Positions 46,389-55,426 of a stretch of 64,000 nt of DNA are shown in pieces. The number at the start of each line of letters is the position of its first letter. Position 1 is the stretch's first letter. Origin of the DNA: Komagataeibacter saccharivorans (lineage in GTDB: Bacteria > Pseudomonadota > Alphaproteobacteria > Acetobacterales > Acetobacteraceae); NCBI RefSeq assembly GCF_003207825.1, contig NZ_NKTY01000008.1, positions 50,532 to 114,531 on the forward strand, given 5' to 3'. The notes under the pieces are model-generated. The model had not been told where the DNA came from. It did not search any database and worked only from the letters and a program-made list of their open reading frames with translations. The position numbers and the translations under genes were made by a program.

Positions 46389-47369
46389 ATGAACCAGATT
46401 GCTATGCGCGACCGGACCGACGGACTATATGACAGGGTGCGTCATCTGATCCCCGAAATGGAATGGGACACCTTTGTAGAGGACATCCGCGCGATCGAAG
46501 CCCTCAAGCGCGAGCGCAACGCCGTCATTCTGGCCCATAATTACCAGACGCCTGAAATCTTTCACTGTGTGGCCGACATCCGCGGCGACAGCCTTGCCCT
46601 GGCGCGTGAGGCACAGGAAACCGATGCCGATGTGATTGTCATGGCCGGGGTCCATTTCATGGCGGAAACGGCCAAGATGCTCAATCCGGCCAGCACGGTC
46701 CTGATCCCGGACATGCAGGCGGGCTGTTCACTGGCGGATTCCATTACCGGGCGCGATGTCCGGCTGCTGCGTGAACGCCATCCCGGCGTGCCGGTCGTCT
46801 CCTACGTCAACACTTCGGCGGAAGTGAAGGCCGAAAGTGACATGTGCTGCACGTCGGGCAATGCGAAACGGGTGGTGGAAAGCCTTGGCACCGACCGCGT
46901 CATCATGATCCCCGATGAATATCTGGCCCGCAATATCGAAGCCGAAACCGGCATCAAGATGATTACATGGGCCGGTCACTGCGAAGTGCATGAACGCTTC
47001 ACCCCCGACGAGATCGCCCGCATGCGCGCGGACAATCCCGGTCTGGTCGTGATCGCCCATCCCGAATGCCCGCCCGAAGTGGTGGCGGCATCGGATTTCA
47101 GCGGTTCGACCGCCATGATGGACGATTTCGTGCGCGAACGCAGCGGCAGCCGCATCCTGCTGGTGACCGAATGTTCCATGAGCGACAATCTGGCGATAAA
47201 ATATCCGCAGACCAGTTTCGTGCGCCCGTGCAACATATGCCCGCACATGAAGCGCATCACGCTGGCCAATATCCGCCATGCGCTGGAAACCATGACGCAT
47301 GAAGTCACGCTGGACCCGGAACTGTCCAGCCGTGGCCGCCGCGCCGTTGAACGCATGCTGGCGGTATGA
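46389..47369 (+). CDS. nadA: Quinolinate synthase A
   Basis: 326 residues. NadA is a cytosolic [4Fe-4S] enzyme condensing iminoaspartate with dihydroxyacetone phosphate to quinolinate. Landmarks are A-H-N-Y-Q-T-P-E-I, D-M-Q-A-G-C-S-L-A-D-S, V-K-A-E-S-D-M-C-C-T-S-G-N-A and C-N-I-C-P-H-M-K, whose Cys residues ligate the cluster. The start is the ATG at 46389 with AGGAAAAGGGA upstream; an in-frame ATG at 46338 lies within the operator palindrome. The stop overlaps the nadB start (ATGA at 47366-47369). Regulation by the adjacent NadQ-like protein is likely. Confidence 0.95.
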   Translation: MNQIAMRDRTDGLYDRVRHLIPEMEWDTFVEDIRAIEALKRERNAVILAHNYQTPEIFHCVADIRGDSLALAREAQETDADVIVMAGVHFMAETAKMLNPASTVLIPDMQAGCSLADSITGRDVRLLRERHPGVPVVSYVNTSAEVKAESDMCCTSGNAKRVVESLGTDRVIMIPDEYLARNIEAETGIKMITWAGHCEVHERFTPDEIARMRADNPGLVVIAHPECPPEVVAASDFSGSTAMMDDFVRERSGSRILLVTECSMSDNLAIKYPQTSFVRPCNICPHMKRITLANIRHALETMTHEVTLDPELSSRGRRAVERMLAV

Positions 47370-48934
47370 CCGGCCTGCCCCGGCCCGACCGGCTGGCCGG
47401 TCAGGTACTGATTGCGGGCGCGGGTCTGGCGGGAATCATGACCGCCCTGACCACCACCCGCCCCTGCGTTGTGCTGTGCGCGGGTACGCCTGTGGACATG
47501 GCCAGCCCGCCCTGCGCCAGCATGCTTGCACAGGGCGGGCTGGCGGCCGCGATGGGTGCCGACGATACCGTTGCCCTGCATGCGACGGATACGCTGGCGG
47601 CGGGGGCCGGATTATGCGATCCCGAAACCGTCGCGCGCATCACCGCAAACGGACCGGATGCCATCGCCCGTCTGGCCAGTCTTGGCGTGGCATGGGATCG
47701 CGCGCCCGACGGGACACTGCAACTGGGGCTGGAAGCCGCCCACTGCCGCCGTCGCATCGTACATGCGGGGGAAGACGCCACCGGGGCCACCATCATGCAG
47801 GCCCTGATGACCCGCGTGCGACACACGCCACGCATAACGGTGATTGAACACGCCCGCGCCCTTGATCTGGTGTTGCATGATGGCGCGGTTGCGGGCCTGC
47901 ATGTATCCATCGCCGGGCGAAACGTAACCCTGCCCGCAGCAGCGGTCGTGCTGGCGACCGGGGGAACGGGTGGCCTGTTCGCTGATACCACCAACCCGGC
48001 GGGCGCGACCGGCAGCGGCCTTGCCATCGCCGCCCGCGCGGGTGCGATATTGGGAAACATGGAATTTGTTCAGTTCCATCCCACCGCGCTATCCGCCGGG
48101 GCGGACGGGCAGCGGCTATGCCTGATAAGCGAGGCCGTGCGCGGCGAAGGCGCCATCCTGATTGATGAAACCGGGGCACGCTTTACCCACGAACTCGGTA
48201 CCCGCGACAGTGTCGCCCGGGCGGTGTGGCAACACATGATCGACGGGCATACGGTCTACCTTGATGCCCGCGCGGCGGTGGGCGCTGATTTCCCCCGGCA
48301 TTTCCCTGCCATCACCGCGCTGTGCCAGCGCCATGGCATTGATCCGGTCACACAGCCCATTCCGGTCCGGCCCGCCGCCCATTATCACATGGGGGGTATT
48401 GTTGTGGACGCTCAGGGCCGTACGGGCATTCCCGGCCTGTGGGCGGCGGGCGAAGTCGCCTGCACCGGACTGCACGGCGCCAACCGGCTGGCCAGCAATT
48501 CCCTGCTGGAAGCCGTTCTTCTGGGTTCATGGGTGGGGCAGGATCTGGATGGCTGCACGCTCAATGCCCCGTCCCTGACCGGACACGTCACACCCGATGG
48601 ACGGTTTTCGTCACCACCACCCGCCGAACTGCGCAGGATCATGAGCCGTTACGCAGGCGTGGTCCGCACGGGGGCCGACCTGCGCGAAGGGCTGCGCCGC
48701 CTGCTGCCCCACGACCGACAGACGGATGCGGGACTTGCATCCGTCGCCATACTGTACGCGGCACTTATGCGGCAGGAAAGCCGGGGCGGCCATTTCCGCA
48801 GCGATCATCCCGATGCTGCCGCCCATGCCACGCCATCGCGGTTCACTTTGGCGGAAATGCAGGCACAACTGCCCGATATCATGGCCGTTGAGGATGCATC
48901 CATTCCATCCAGACATGAAAGAGTGCCGACATGA
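47366..48934 (+). CDS. nadB: L-aspartate oxidase
   Basis: 522 residues. NadB oxidises L-aspartate to iminoaspartate with FAD, feeding NadA. The N-terminal dinucleotide motif is G-A-G-L-A-G-I-M-T-A-L, followed by A-S-M-L-A-Q-G-G-L-A-A-A, the family FAD-contact region. Other segments are T-G-G-T-G-G-L-F, F-V-Q-F-H-P-T-A-L with the His-Pro-Thr motif, H-Y-H-M-G-G-I and L-H-G-A-N-R-L-A-S-N-S-L-L-E-A. The overlaps of 4 bases with both nadA and nadC show one tightly coupled operon. Confidence 0.95.
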   Translation: MTGLPRPDRLAGQVLIAGAGLAGIMTALTTTRPCVVLCAGTPVDMASPPCASMLAQGGLAAAMGADDTVALHATDTLAAGAGLCDPETVARITANGPDAIARLASLGVAWDRAPDGTLQLGLEAAHCRRRIVHAGEDATGATIMQALMTRVRHTPRITVIEHARALDLVLHDGAVAGLHVSIAGRNVTLPAAAVVLATGGTGGLFADTTNPAGATGSGLAIAARAGAILGNMEFVQFHPTALSAGADGQRLCLISEAVRGEGAILIDETGARFTHELGTRDSVARAVWQHMIDGHTVYLDARAAVGADFPRHFPAITALCQRHGIDPVTQPIPVRPAAHYHMGGIVVDAQGRTGIPGLWAAGEVACTGLHGANRLASNSLLEAVLLGSWVGQDLDGCTLNAPSLTGHVTPDGRFSSPPPAELRRIMSRYAGVVRTGADLREGLRRLLPHDRQTDAGLASVAILYAALMRQESRGGHFRSDHPDAAAHATPSRFTLAEMQAQLPDIMAVEDASIPSRHERVPT

Positions 48935-49785
48935 TCCATCCCCTGCCCGATATCATGCTTGAACCGCTTGTGCGCGCGGGACTGCTGGAGGATCTGGGCC
49001 GCGCGGGCGACCTGACGACCGATGCGGTGATCGCCGATGCCGACACCCATGTCCGCGCCGTGCTGGCCGCGCGACAGGATGGCGTGATCGCGGGGCTGGA
49101 CATGGCGCGGCTGTCCTTCGCGCTCATGGACCCGCGCATCAAATTTACCCCCCATCTGGCCGATGGCAGCACAGTGACGGCAGGCACGCCACTGGCCACG
49201 GTGGAAGGGCCTGCGCGTGGTATCCTGTCGGGGGAGCGGGTGGGGCTTAACTTCCTGTCCCACCTTAGCGGGATCGCCAGCGCCACCGCGCGGTTTGTGG
49301 AGCTTGTCCGCCCCTATCGCGCCTGCATCACCTGCACCCGCAAGACCATGCCGGGACTGCGCGCGATCCAGAAATACGCGGTGCGGGCGGGCGGCGGCAA
49401 CAATCACCGCTTCGGGCTGGATGACGCCATTCTTATCAAGGACAATCATCTCGCATTCGCCGGGGGGGTGCGCGCGGCTGTGGAACGCGCCCGCGCGGCG
49501 GCGGGCCATCTGGTCCGGATCGAACTGGAGGTGGACACGCTGGAACAGCTACGCGAAGGGCTGGATGTCGGCGGGGTGGATGTTTTCCTGCTGGACAACA
49601 TGCCGCCCGACCTGCTGCGCAAGGCGGTGCGCCTGATTGACGGTCGCGCAATCAGCGAGGCATCGGGCGGCATCACGCCGGAAACCGTAACAGCGGTAGC
49701 ACAGACGGGCGTTGACCTGATCTCCCTCGGCTGGCTGACGCATACAGTGCGTGTCATGGATATCGGGCTGGATTATTCATCCTGA
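48931..49785 (+). CDS. nadC: Quinolinate phosphoribosyltransferase
   Basis: 284 residues. NadC converts quinolinate and PRPP to nicotinate mononucleotide with loss of CO2. Typical segments are L-L-E-D-L-G-R-A-G-D-L-T-T near the start, L-N-F-L-S-H-L-S-G-I-A-S-A-T, T-C-T-R-K-T-M-P-G-L-R, G-G-N-N-H-R-F-G-L-D-D and I-L-I-K-D-N-H, which carry the substrate- and PRPP-binding Arg, Lys and His residues. It ends the nad operon and its start overlaps nadB by 4 bases. Confidence 0.95.
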   Translation: MIHPLPDIMLEPLVRAGLLEDLGRAGDLTTDAVIADADTHVRAVLAARQDGVIAGLDMARLSFALMDPRIKFTPHLADGSTVTAGTPLATVEGPARGILSGERVGLNFLSHLSGIASATARFVELVRPYRACITCTRKTMPGLRAIQKYAVRAGGGNNHRFGLDDAILIKDNHLAFAGGVRAAVERARAAAGHLVRIELEVDTLEQLREGLDVGGVDVFLLDNMPPDLLRKAVRLIDGRAISEASGGITPETVTAVAQTGVDLISLGWLTHTVRVMDIGLDYSS

Positions 49786-49816
49786 ACACCCGCCACCCAC
49801 CCCAGATGGGGCCCGG

Positions 49817-50206
49817 TCAAACCTGCAATCGGCGTCCAGCGCGGCATGGGGCAGGACATTCGCGCCAGCCATAATGTCACCACTTCGGCGCTTCGGCGCT
49901 TTCGGCCCCGTTATGGCTGACACCGCCCGGACAGGGGCCGAAAATCATCGCCGTGGGCATGACGCACGCATTCCACACAGACCGGGTCAAAATCCACGGC
50001 GGGCGAACTGACTGCCCATTGAATCAGGGGTGACGTGACACCCAAGGCCCGTGTATGTGCGCTGAAACCAGCCCCGGATGGCAAAATCCGCATCCGACAG
50101 GGCAAGACGCCGTATGCCGCCCCCTAGCTGTACCACCAAAGACGGCAGTTTCCATTAGATCACACCACAGGGCGGTGCCGTCTATCGCCAGATTGGTCTG
50201 GCGCAT
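49817..50206 (-). pseudogene. Internally deleted remnant of a carbamoylase/hydantoinase-family hydrolase
   Basis: Reading the minus strand from the ATG at 50206 gives N-L-A-I-D-G-T-A-L-W and D-L-M-E-T-A-V-F-G-G-T-A-R-G; a frameshift then leads to G-I-R-R-L-A-L-S-D-A-D and D-S-M-G-S-Q-F-A-R-R. These match the first 65 residues of Zn-dependent N-carbamoyl amino-acid hydrolases (M20 family, HyuC/AtzC-like). Farther on, A-M-I-F-G-P-C-P-G-G-V-S-H-N and, after another shift, A-G-A-N-V-L-P-H-A-A-L match the final 40. The central catalytic part, about 300 residues, is gone, so the gene is dead. It lies downstream of the amino-acid-derivative locus on the same strand and may have been part of it. Confidence 0.75.
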
Positions 50207-50245
50207 CCTGTCTCCCCCCGTTTTGCCCCGTCCCGGCATTATAGT

Positions 50246-51187
50246 TCAGTAGCCGCGCATCGGATCGCACAGCAGGGCTGGCCGTTCGTGGCGTTCCATC
50301 TGCATGATGACATCGCGGACATAACGGGCCTGCGCTTCATAGGAGGCCTGTGATGCGACATGGGGCGTGATCGTAACCCGTTCATGCCGCCATAATGGAT
50401 GACCGGGGGGCAGGGGTTCAGGCTCCGTAACATCAAGGACCGCAGCCCCTAACGCCCCTTCATCCAGCGCGCGTAGCAGATCGTCCATAATGACATGGTT
50501 GCCCCGCCCCACATTGATGAACCCGGCCCCACGCGGCAGGCGCCGCAACAGGGCATGATTGATGATGCCGCGCGTTGCATGGGTGCTGGGCAACAGATCG
50601 ACCAGTATGTCCAGATCCGCCAGAAAGTCCGGCAGCGCATCCGTGCCCGTGAAAACCGTAATACCCGGCACATCACGCGCGGTCCGTCGCCACCCCGCCA
50701 CCGAAAAGCCGACATGATGCAGGTGCCGGGCGACATACGCGCCCAGATGCCCCATGCCCATGATACCGATCCGCGCTTCACGACAGGTCCGCGAAACCGG
50801 GTTGTTTTTCCACACGCCGCGCTGTTGCTGCATGGTCCATGTCCGGGCATCGCGCAGCAGGCCGAGTGCCGCCCACAGCACATAATCCGCCATAAGGGCC
50901 GCCGTCTGTTCCCCGCCCATGCGGACCAGCGGCACATGCACGGGAAAACCCGGATCGTGCAACAGGTGGTTGACCCCGGCCCCAACGCAGATGATGGCCT
51001 TCAGGTGCCCCATGCGGCGCAGGTCGTCCGACGTGGGTTCCCATACCAGCGCGTAATCGGCATGGGCGATGTCCACACCCGGTTCATACCACGAACGGAC
51101 ATCCAGCTCCGGCGCGACGCAACGGAAGGCATCGTACCAGTCCCCCGCTGCCCTGGGACCATCCGCGCTTATGACCAGCCTGACCAT
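50246..51187 (-). CDS. D-2-hydroxyacid dehydrogenase, GhrA-like
   Basis: 313 residues. The NAD(P)-binding domain shows G-I-M-G-M-G-H-L-G-A-Y-V-A and W-R-R-T-A-R-D, where Arg residues suggest NADPH preference. The C-terminal region has D-L-L-P-S-T-H-A-T-R-G, F-I-N-V-G-R-G-N, D-V-T-E-P-E-P-L-P with the catalytic Glu, and T-P-H-V-A-S with the catalytic His. GhrA reduces glyoxylate and hydroxypyruvate. The start chosen is the ATG at 51187, where the family N-terminus begins; the frame is open further. It is downstream of the DDAH-like gene with a 234-base gap. Confidence 0.87.
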   Translation of the reverse strand: MVRLVISADGPRAAGDWYDAFRCVAPELDVRSWYEPGVDIAHADYALVWEPTSDDLRRMGHLKAIICVGAGVNHLLHDPGFPVHVPLVRMGGEQTAALMADYVLWAALGLLRDARTWTMQQQRGVWKNNPVSRTCREARIGIMGMGHLGAYVARHLHHVGFSVAGWRRTARDVPGITVFTGTDALPDFLADLDILVDLLPSTHATRGIINHALLRRLPRGAGFINVGRGNHVIMDDLLRALDEGALGAAVLDVTEPEPLPPGHPLWRHERVTITPHVASQASYEAQARYVRDVIMQMERHERPALLCDPMRGY

Positions 51188-51421
51188 GAATTTTCTATCC
51201 CGGTTCCCATATACCGGCCATTCTCCCGCATTCCCCTGACGGTGGCCGTATGCCCGCCACTTTAATACATAATGGGGAAGCCCGAACACGGCGGTATCAT
51301 CATGTCTGCATCAGGCCAGACGGCAACGGATCGGGCCGCAATCCGAACCGGCTGCATCTGATGCGACGTGGCGCTGCCGCCGGGGTGGTTTCCCAGTACT
51401 GAAATGCGGGATGAGCAGGCT

Positions 51422-52294
51422 TTACGCGGAATGCAGCGGCTTGCGACGCAGCGGCATGGTCATGCAGTGGACGCTGCCGCCGCCCTGCGAAAACTGGTCC
51501 AGTTCGGGGTCAAGGACCGTCAGGCCCTCGGCCCGCAGCATCTGGTTGATCCGGGTGGAATGGCGGGGGCTGATGATACGCCCGCGTCCCAGCGCCAGGA
51601 CGTTGCAGCCCATATCGCGCATGGCTTCCTTGTAGGAAACCGGCAGCAGGCGAATGCCCTGCTGGCGGAACCACTCCAGATCCTCATCAGAAAGGACATC
51701 CACCGCCGCGATTGCCAGATCATCCGCCACCATGGTGAAAATCACGTCCAGATGGAGGAAATGCTCGGGGAAGCGGATCATCCGGCAGGTCCATCCGGCT
51801 TCCTCGAACCAGCTTATGAACTCGGCCGCACCCGCTTCATCCGTGCGGCCACCGCTGACGCCAACCGCCAGCAGGCCGGGGCGGATGAAGTGGATGTCGC
51901 CGCCTTCGATATTCCCCCTGGTACAGGTTTTCCATATCTCGTCAGGGTTATAAAAGGCGCGGACCTGCCCTTCCTCGGGCCTGCGTTCACTGCGCGACAG
52001 ATGGGTTACGACCGTGCCGAACGGCGTCGTCTGTGAACTGTCACGGGTATAGACCTCATAGGGCATGTTTTCTTTGGGCGTCAGGTAATGGCAACTTGCC
52101 CCCGCCCCTTCCAGCGCGCCGACCAGTTCGCCAAACTGCGCCTTCAGTGCCGCGCGGTCGATGGTGATACCGTTCGCCATGCTCTGGATCGCGATGTCAT
52201 TGCTGGGAATCCATGAATAATAGTCAGGCGCGCACAGCAGGACGTCAGCCAGATCCCCGGTTTCACTGTCAATAAACCAGCGGTTCGCTACCAT
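51422..52294 (-). CDS. Dimethylarginine dimethylaminohydrolase-family (amidinotransferase-fold) hydrolase
   Basis: 290 residues from the ATG at 52294, which has GAGGA 10 bases upstream. The pentein fold landmarks are R-D-S-S-Q-T-T-P-F-G, N-I-E-G-G-D-I-H-F, F-L-H-L-D-V-I-F-T-M-V with the catalytic His, and the C-terminal G-G-S-V-H-C-M-T-M-P-L with the catalytic Cys. Related enzymes hydrolyse the guanidino group of N-methylated arginines or arginine itself to citrulline. The neighbouring ABC transporter, GhrA-like dehydrogenase and the carbamoylase remnant suggest a guanidino or arginine-derived substrate. The exact substrate is unresolved. Confidence 0.84.
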   Translation of the reverse strand: MVANRWFIDSETGDLADVLLCAPDYYSWIPSNDIAIQSMANGITIDRAALKAQFGELVGALEGAGASCHYLTPKENMPYEVYTRDSSQTTPFGTVVTHLSRSERRPEEGQVRAFYNPDEIWKTCTRGNIEGGDIHFIRPGLLAVGVSGGRTDEAGAAEFISWFEEAGWTCRMIRFPEHFLHLDVIFTMVADDLAIAAVDVLSDEDLEWFRQQGIRLLPVSYKEAMRDMGCNVLALGRGRIISPRHSTRINQMLRAEGLTVLDPELDQFSQGGGSVHCMTMPLRRKPLHSA

Positions 52295-52828
52295 TATCTT
52301 GAAATCCTCAGCAATGACCGGATTGATTATCCTCTGGATGCCGGAACGATACCCGATCGTACCGGTCCGCCAAAATATCAATCGTCCGTACTTTACTTTG
52401 CCTTTTCATTAATCGGACGGAGCGCCATGGGTTCCCGCTGCCCGTGGCGGTAGACGCTGGGAGCCTGTCCATGACCGCAAGGCGCGGGGGAAGCCCGCGA
52501 CCTCGGTATACTTTCTTGATGGGCCGTCAGCTTTCGCGGTGCGCCTTTACCAGACCCAAAATCCATAACCGGCATGCACCGCAGGGTCCGTGTGCCCATA
52601 CCCCCCCGGTGAGAACCGCAAGCATCGGGCGCGGGGCGTGCGTGTTCCGCGTGCATGCCGGTATCTGCATCTGTCGCCGCCCTGCCCTTCCCGAGATCGT
52701 TACGAAAGGGGATAATCAGGACAGCCCGTTAACAATTTTTGTCAATGAGATTTCCCAATCACCCCCATACGCTTTATTACTCCTTAAGAACAAGACACCC
52801 TGACCGCCCAACCAAGGAAACCCCGCAC
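52295..52828. other. Divergent intergenic region before LysR gene
   Basis: About 530 bases between the DDAH-like gene (minus) and the LysR gene (plus). The 90 bases nearest the LysR start are AT-rich and likely hold its promoter and a LysR site, but no clear T-N11-A box stands out. No gene is supported here. Confidence 0.45.
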
Positions 52829-53809
52829 ATGACCGCCCCGCCACCTGCTGCATCGGCCAAGTCCCTTCCGCCGCGCCGCACGGCCCGCAATCACCGCCCC
52901 GGTGGCTTTCACGGCCAGATTGCCGAAGTGGACCTGCGGCTGCTGCGCGTGTTCCGCGTGGTGGCCGAACGGGGCGGCTTTGCAGCGGCGGAAATCGCGC
53001 TGGGCAAAAGCAAATCCTCCATCAGCATCGATATATCGGCACTGGAAAGCCGGCTGAACCTGAAGCTGTGCCAGCGCGGGCGCAGCGGGTTCGCCCTGAC
53101 CGCCGAAGGGCGCATGGTGCTGGAAGCGACCGAGCAGCTCCAGGCTGATATCAGCCGTTTCCAGCAGCGCATAAATGATGCAAGCGGCGTGCTGTCCGGG
53201 CGGTTCTGCCTGTATGTGCCCGACAATACGCAGGTCCATGGTGAAACGGCGATTGTCCGCGCGATCGAAACCTTCACCACCCGGCACCCGGACGTGTTCA
53301 TGGATGTACGCTCCGGCTCGACACGGGATGTGGAATTCGCGGTGCTGAACGGGCAGGCCACGGCGGGTATCACGCTTTACCCCCATCACCAGCCGGACAT
53401 GCAGGATACCACCCTGTTTACCGAGCGCCTGAACCTGTATTGCGGCCAGCGCCATCCCCTGTTCGCCATGGCGGAATCCGACATCACGCTGGAACTGCTG
53501 GCGGCGCAAAACATGGTGCAGGTATCGGACGCGGCGCAGTCGCCCCGGTGGAACCAGATCCGTGAACAGATGGTCTTTACCGCCACGGCGGAAAATGTTG
53601 ATTCGCGCGCCCTGCTGATCCTGACCGGCAATTATATCGGCTTCCTGCCCGAACCCTTCGCCCAGCCGCTGGTGCGCGAAGGACTGCTGCGCCATATCAG
53701 CTTTGACGACCTGCACCTGATCACCAGCTTCCATTTCCTTGTCCGTTCCTCGCCCGAAACAGGACTGATGGTGGAAACGTTCCGGACCATTCTTGAAAAT
53801 GCGTGCTAG
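52829..53809 (+). CDS. LysR-family transcriptional regulator
   Basis: 326 residues from the ATG at 52829 with AAGGAAA upstream. After a basic 30-residue leader the winged-helix (about 33-93) reads L-R-L-L-R-V-F-R-V-V-A-E-R-G-G-F-A-A-A-E, K-S-K-S-S-I-S-I-D-I-S-A-L-E and L-C-Q-R-G-R-S-G-F-A-L-T. The effector domain follows with the usual two lobes. The gene is divergent from the DDAH-like/GhrA-like genes and lies 57 bases before the ABC transporter genes, so it probably controls both sets in response to the imported compound. Confidence 0.9.
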   Translation: MTAPPPAASAKSLPPRRTARNHRPGGFHGQIAEVDLRLLRVFRVVAERGGFAAAEIALGKSKSSISIDISALESRLNLKLCQRGRSGFALTAEGRMVLEATEQLQADISRFQQRINDASGVLSGRFCLYVPDNTQVHGETAIVRAIETFTTRHPDVFMDVRSGSTRDVEFAVLNGQATAGITLYPHHQPDMQDTTLFTERLNLYCGQRHPLFAMAESDITLELLAAQNMVQVSDAAQSPRWNQIREQMVFTATAENVDSRALLILTGNYIGFLPEPFAQPLVREGLLRHISFDDLHLITSFHFLVRSSPETGLMVETFRTILENAC

Positions 53810-53866
53810 GATTCCGCCCACGGGCTTCAGCCCCGCCGGCCACCCCGGCCATGGAGTAGCGTTTTC

Positions 53867-55426
53867 ATGACCTTCCCCCGCCGCCGCGCGTTCGTACGGC
53901 AATGCCTGCGCGTTGTGGCCGGTCTCGCCCTGATTGCGGTTCCCATGCTGTCCGCCCGCGCTGCGGACGCGCCGGATTTCGTGCGTGATGGCACGCTGGC
54001 CGTATGCACCAACCCGACATTGCCCCCCATGACATTCGTCAACGGGACGGACACCACGGCCATGGCGGGGGTGGATCTGGATCTGGCGCAGGCACTGGCG
54101 AATTACTGGAAGGTAAAGCTGGTCACGACGCCGATGGATTTTGTCGGGCTGTTCCCCAGTCTGGCGGCGCAGCGCTGCGGCATGGTGATCAGCGGGCTTA
54201 TCAAACTTCCGGCGCGGGAGCGGAATTTCGACGCCATAAGCTATCTGGATACCGCACTGGTTGTTGTCGCGCGCGCGGGCACGCCCCCGATCACGTCAAT
54301 GGCCGACCTGTCGGGCCGGACGGTTGCCGTGCAGTCGGGCACCAGCTATGCGGCCCGCATCGCACGGGAAGACGAGGCCCTGCTTGCCGCCGGGCGTGCG
54401 CCCATCACGATCCAGCAGTACCCGACCGAGGACGCGGTCGTCCAGCAGGTACTGATCGGGCGCGTCTTTGCCTTCGCCAGTCAGGATGTGGAGCTTTATT
54501 ACCGGCAAAAGCAGCTCCACGGTAAAGTCAGCGTCATCCTGCGATCGGATTATCCGGAATACCGGCATTTCGCGGTCTATATCCGCAAGAACGCCCATGA
54601 CCGCGAGAGCGTGGAAGCCGCCATCGGGACGCTGGACGCCAATGGTACCTTAGCGATCATCCGCAAGAAATGGGGCATCGGCACCAGCAGCACGCAGGCC
54701 TTTGCCCAGGCAGGGCATGTGCCCGCCTTTCGCTGGGACACATTTCTCGCGGCGCTGACATCCCCCGCCTTTGCCCGGGGGGCGCTGATTACGCTGGCGG
54801 TTGCGGTCCTGTCGCATATCACCGCCATTGTCATCTCCATTCCCATGGCCATGGCGCTGAACGGGCGGGACAGCATCCTCAAGGTCGTGCTGCGGGCCTA
54901 TGTCTCGATCTTCCGCGGCGCGCCGACGCTGTTGCAGCTTCTGTTCATATGGAACGCGCTACCGCAGTTCTTTCCCATATTCCGGGAGGAATGGTTTACC
55001 CCCTTCCTTGCAACATGGCTGTCGCTGTCGGTCAATGAATCCGCCTATCAGGTGGAAATCAACCGCGCTGCCCTTTCCGCCGTGGACAAAGGGCAGGAAC
55101 AGGCCGCCGACGCGCTGGGCATGAACCGGCGGCAGGTCTATTTTCACGTCATATTCCCGCAGGCCCTGCGCATCGCCCTGCCGCCAACCATCAATGAATT
55201 CATCAACCTGCTGAAAACGACATCACTTGCTTCCGTCATCTCGCTACAGGAACTGCTGTCGGTGACACAGATCGAGGTTGCGCGTACGTTTGAATTTACC
55301 GAATATTACGCAGCAGCCCTGGTCTATTATCTGGCGATGGTCTTCTTCTTCCTCTTTGTGCAGAAACGGGTTGAACGGCGCTTTACATGGGCTGACCGGC
55401 ACAGGGCATCCGCCAATGTACCCTGA
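53867..55426 (+). CDS. Fused amino-acid ABC substrate-binding protein and permease
   Basis: 519 residues. A signal peptide ends at A-R-A-A (about residue 33). The binding-protein family 3 domain (about 35-275) shows L-A-V-C-T-N-P-T-L-P-P-M, A-G-V-D-L-D-L-A-Q-A-L-A and V-A-V-Q-S-G-T-S-Y-A. The permease half (about 290-510) has four or five helices, F-R-G-A-P-T-L-L-Q-L-L-F, the E-A-A-like loop Q-A-A-D-A-L-G-M-N and F-P-Q-A-L-R-I-A-L-P-P. In most species these are separate genes; the fusion occurs in some HisM/GlnP-like systems. The substrate is probably a polar amino acid or relative, perhaps the DDAH substrate. Confidence 0.9.
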   Translation: MTFPRRRAFVRQCLRVVAGLALIAVPMLSARAADAPDFVRDGTLAVCTNPTLPPMTFVNGTDTTAMAGVDLDLAQALANYWKVKLVTTPMDFVGLFPSLAAQRCGMVISGLIKLPARERNFDAISYLDTALVVVARAGTPPITSMADLSGRTVAVQSGTSYAARIAREDEALLAAGRAPITIQQYPTEDAVVQQVLIGRVFAFASQDVELYYRQKQLHGKVSVILRSDYPEYRHFAVYIRKNAHDRESVEAAIGTLDANGTLAIIRKKWGIGTSSTQAFAQAGHVPAFRWDTFLAALTSPAFARGALITLAVAVLSHITAIVISIPMAMALNGRDSILKVVLRAYVSIFRGAPTLLQLLFIWNALPQFFPIFREEWFTPFLATWLSLSVNESAYQVEINRAALSAVDKGQEQAADALGMNRRQVYFHVIFPQALRIALPPTINEFINLLKTTSLASVISLQELLSVTQIEVARTFEFTEYYAAALVYYLAMVFFFLFVQKRVERRFTWADRHRASANVP

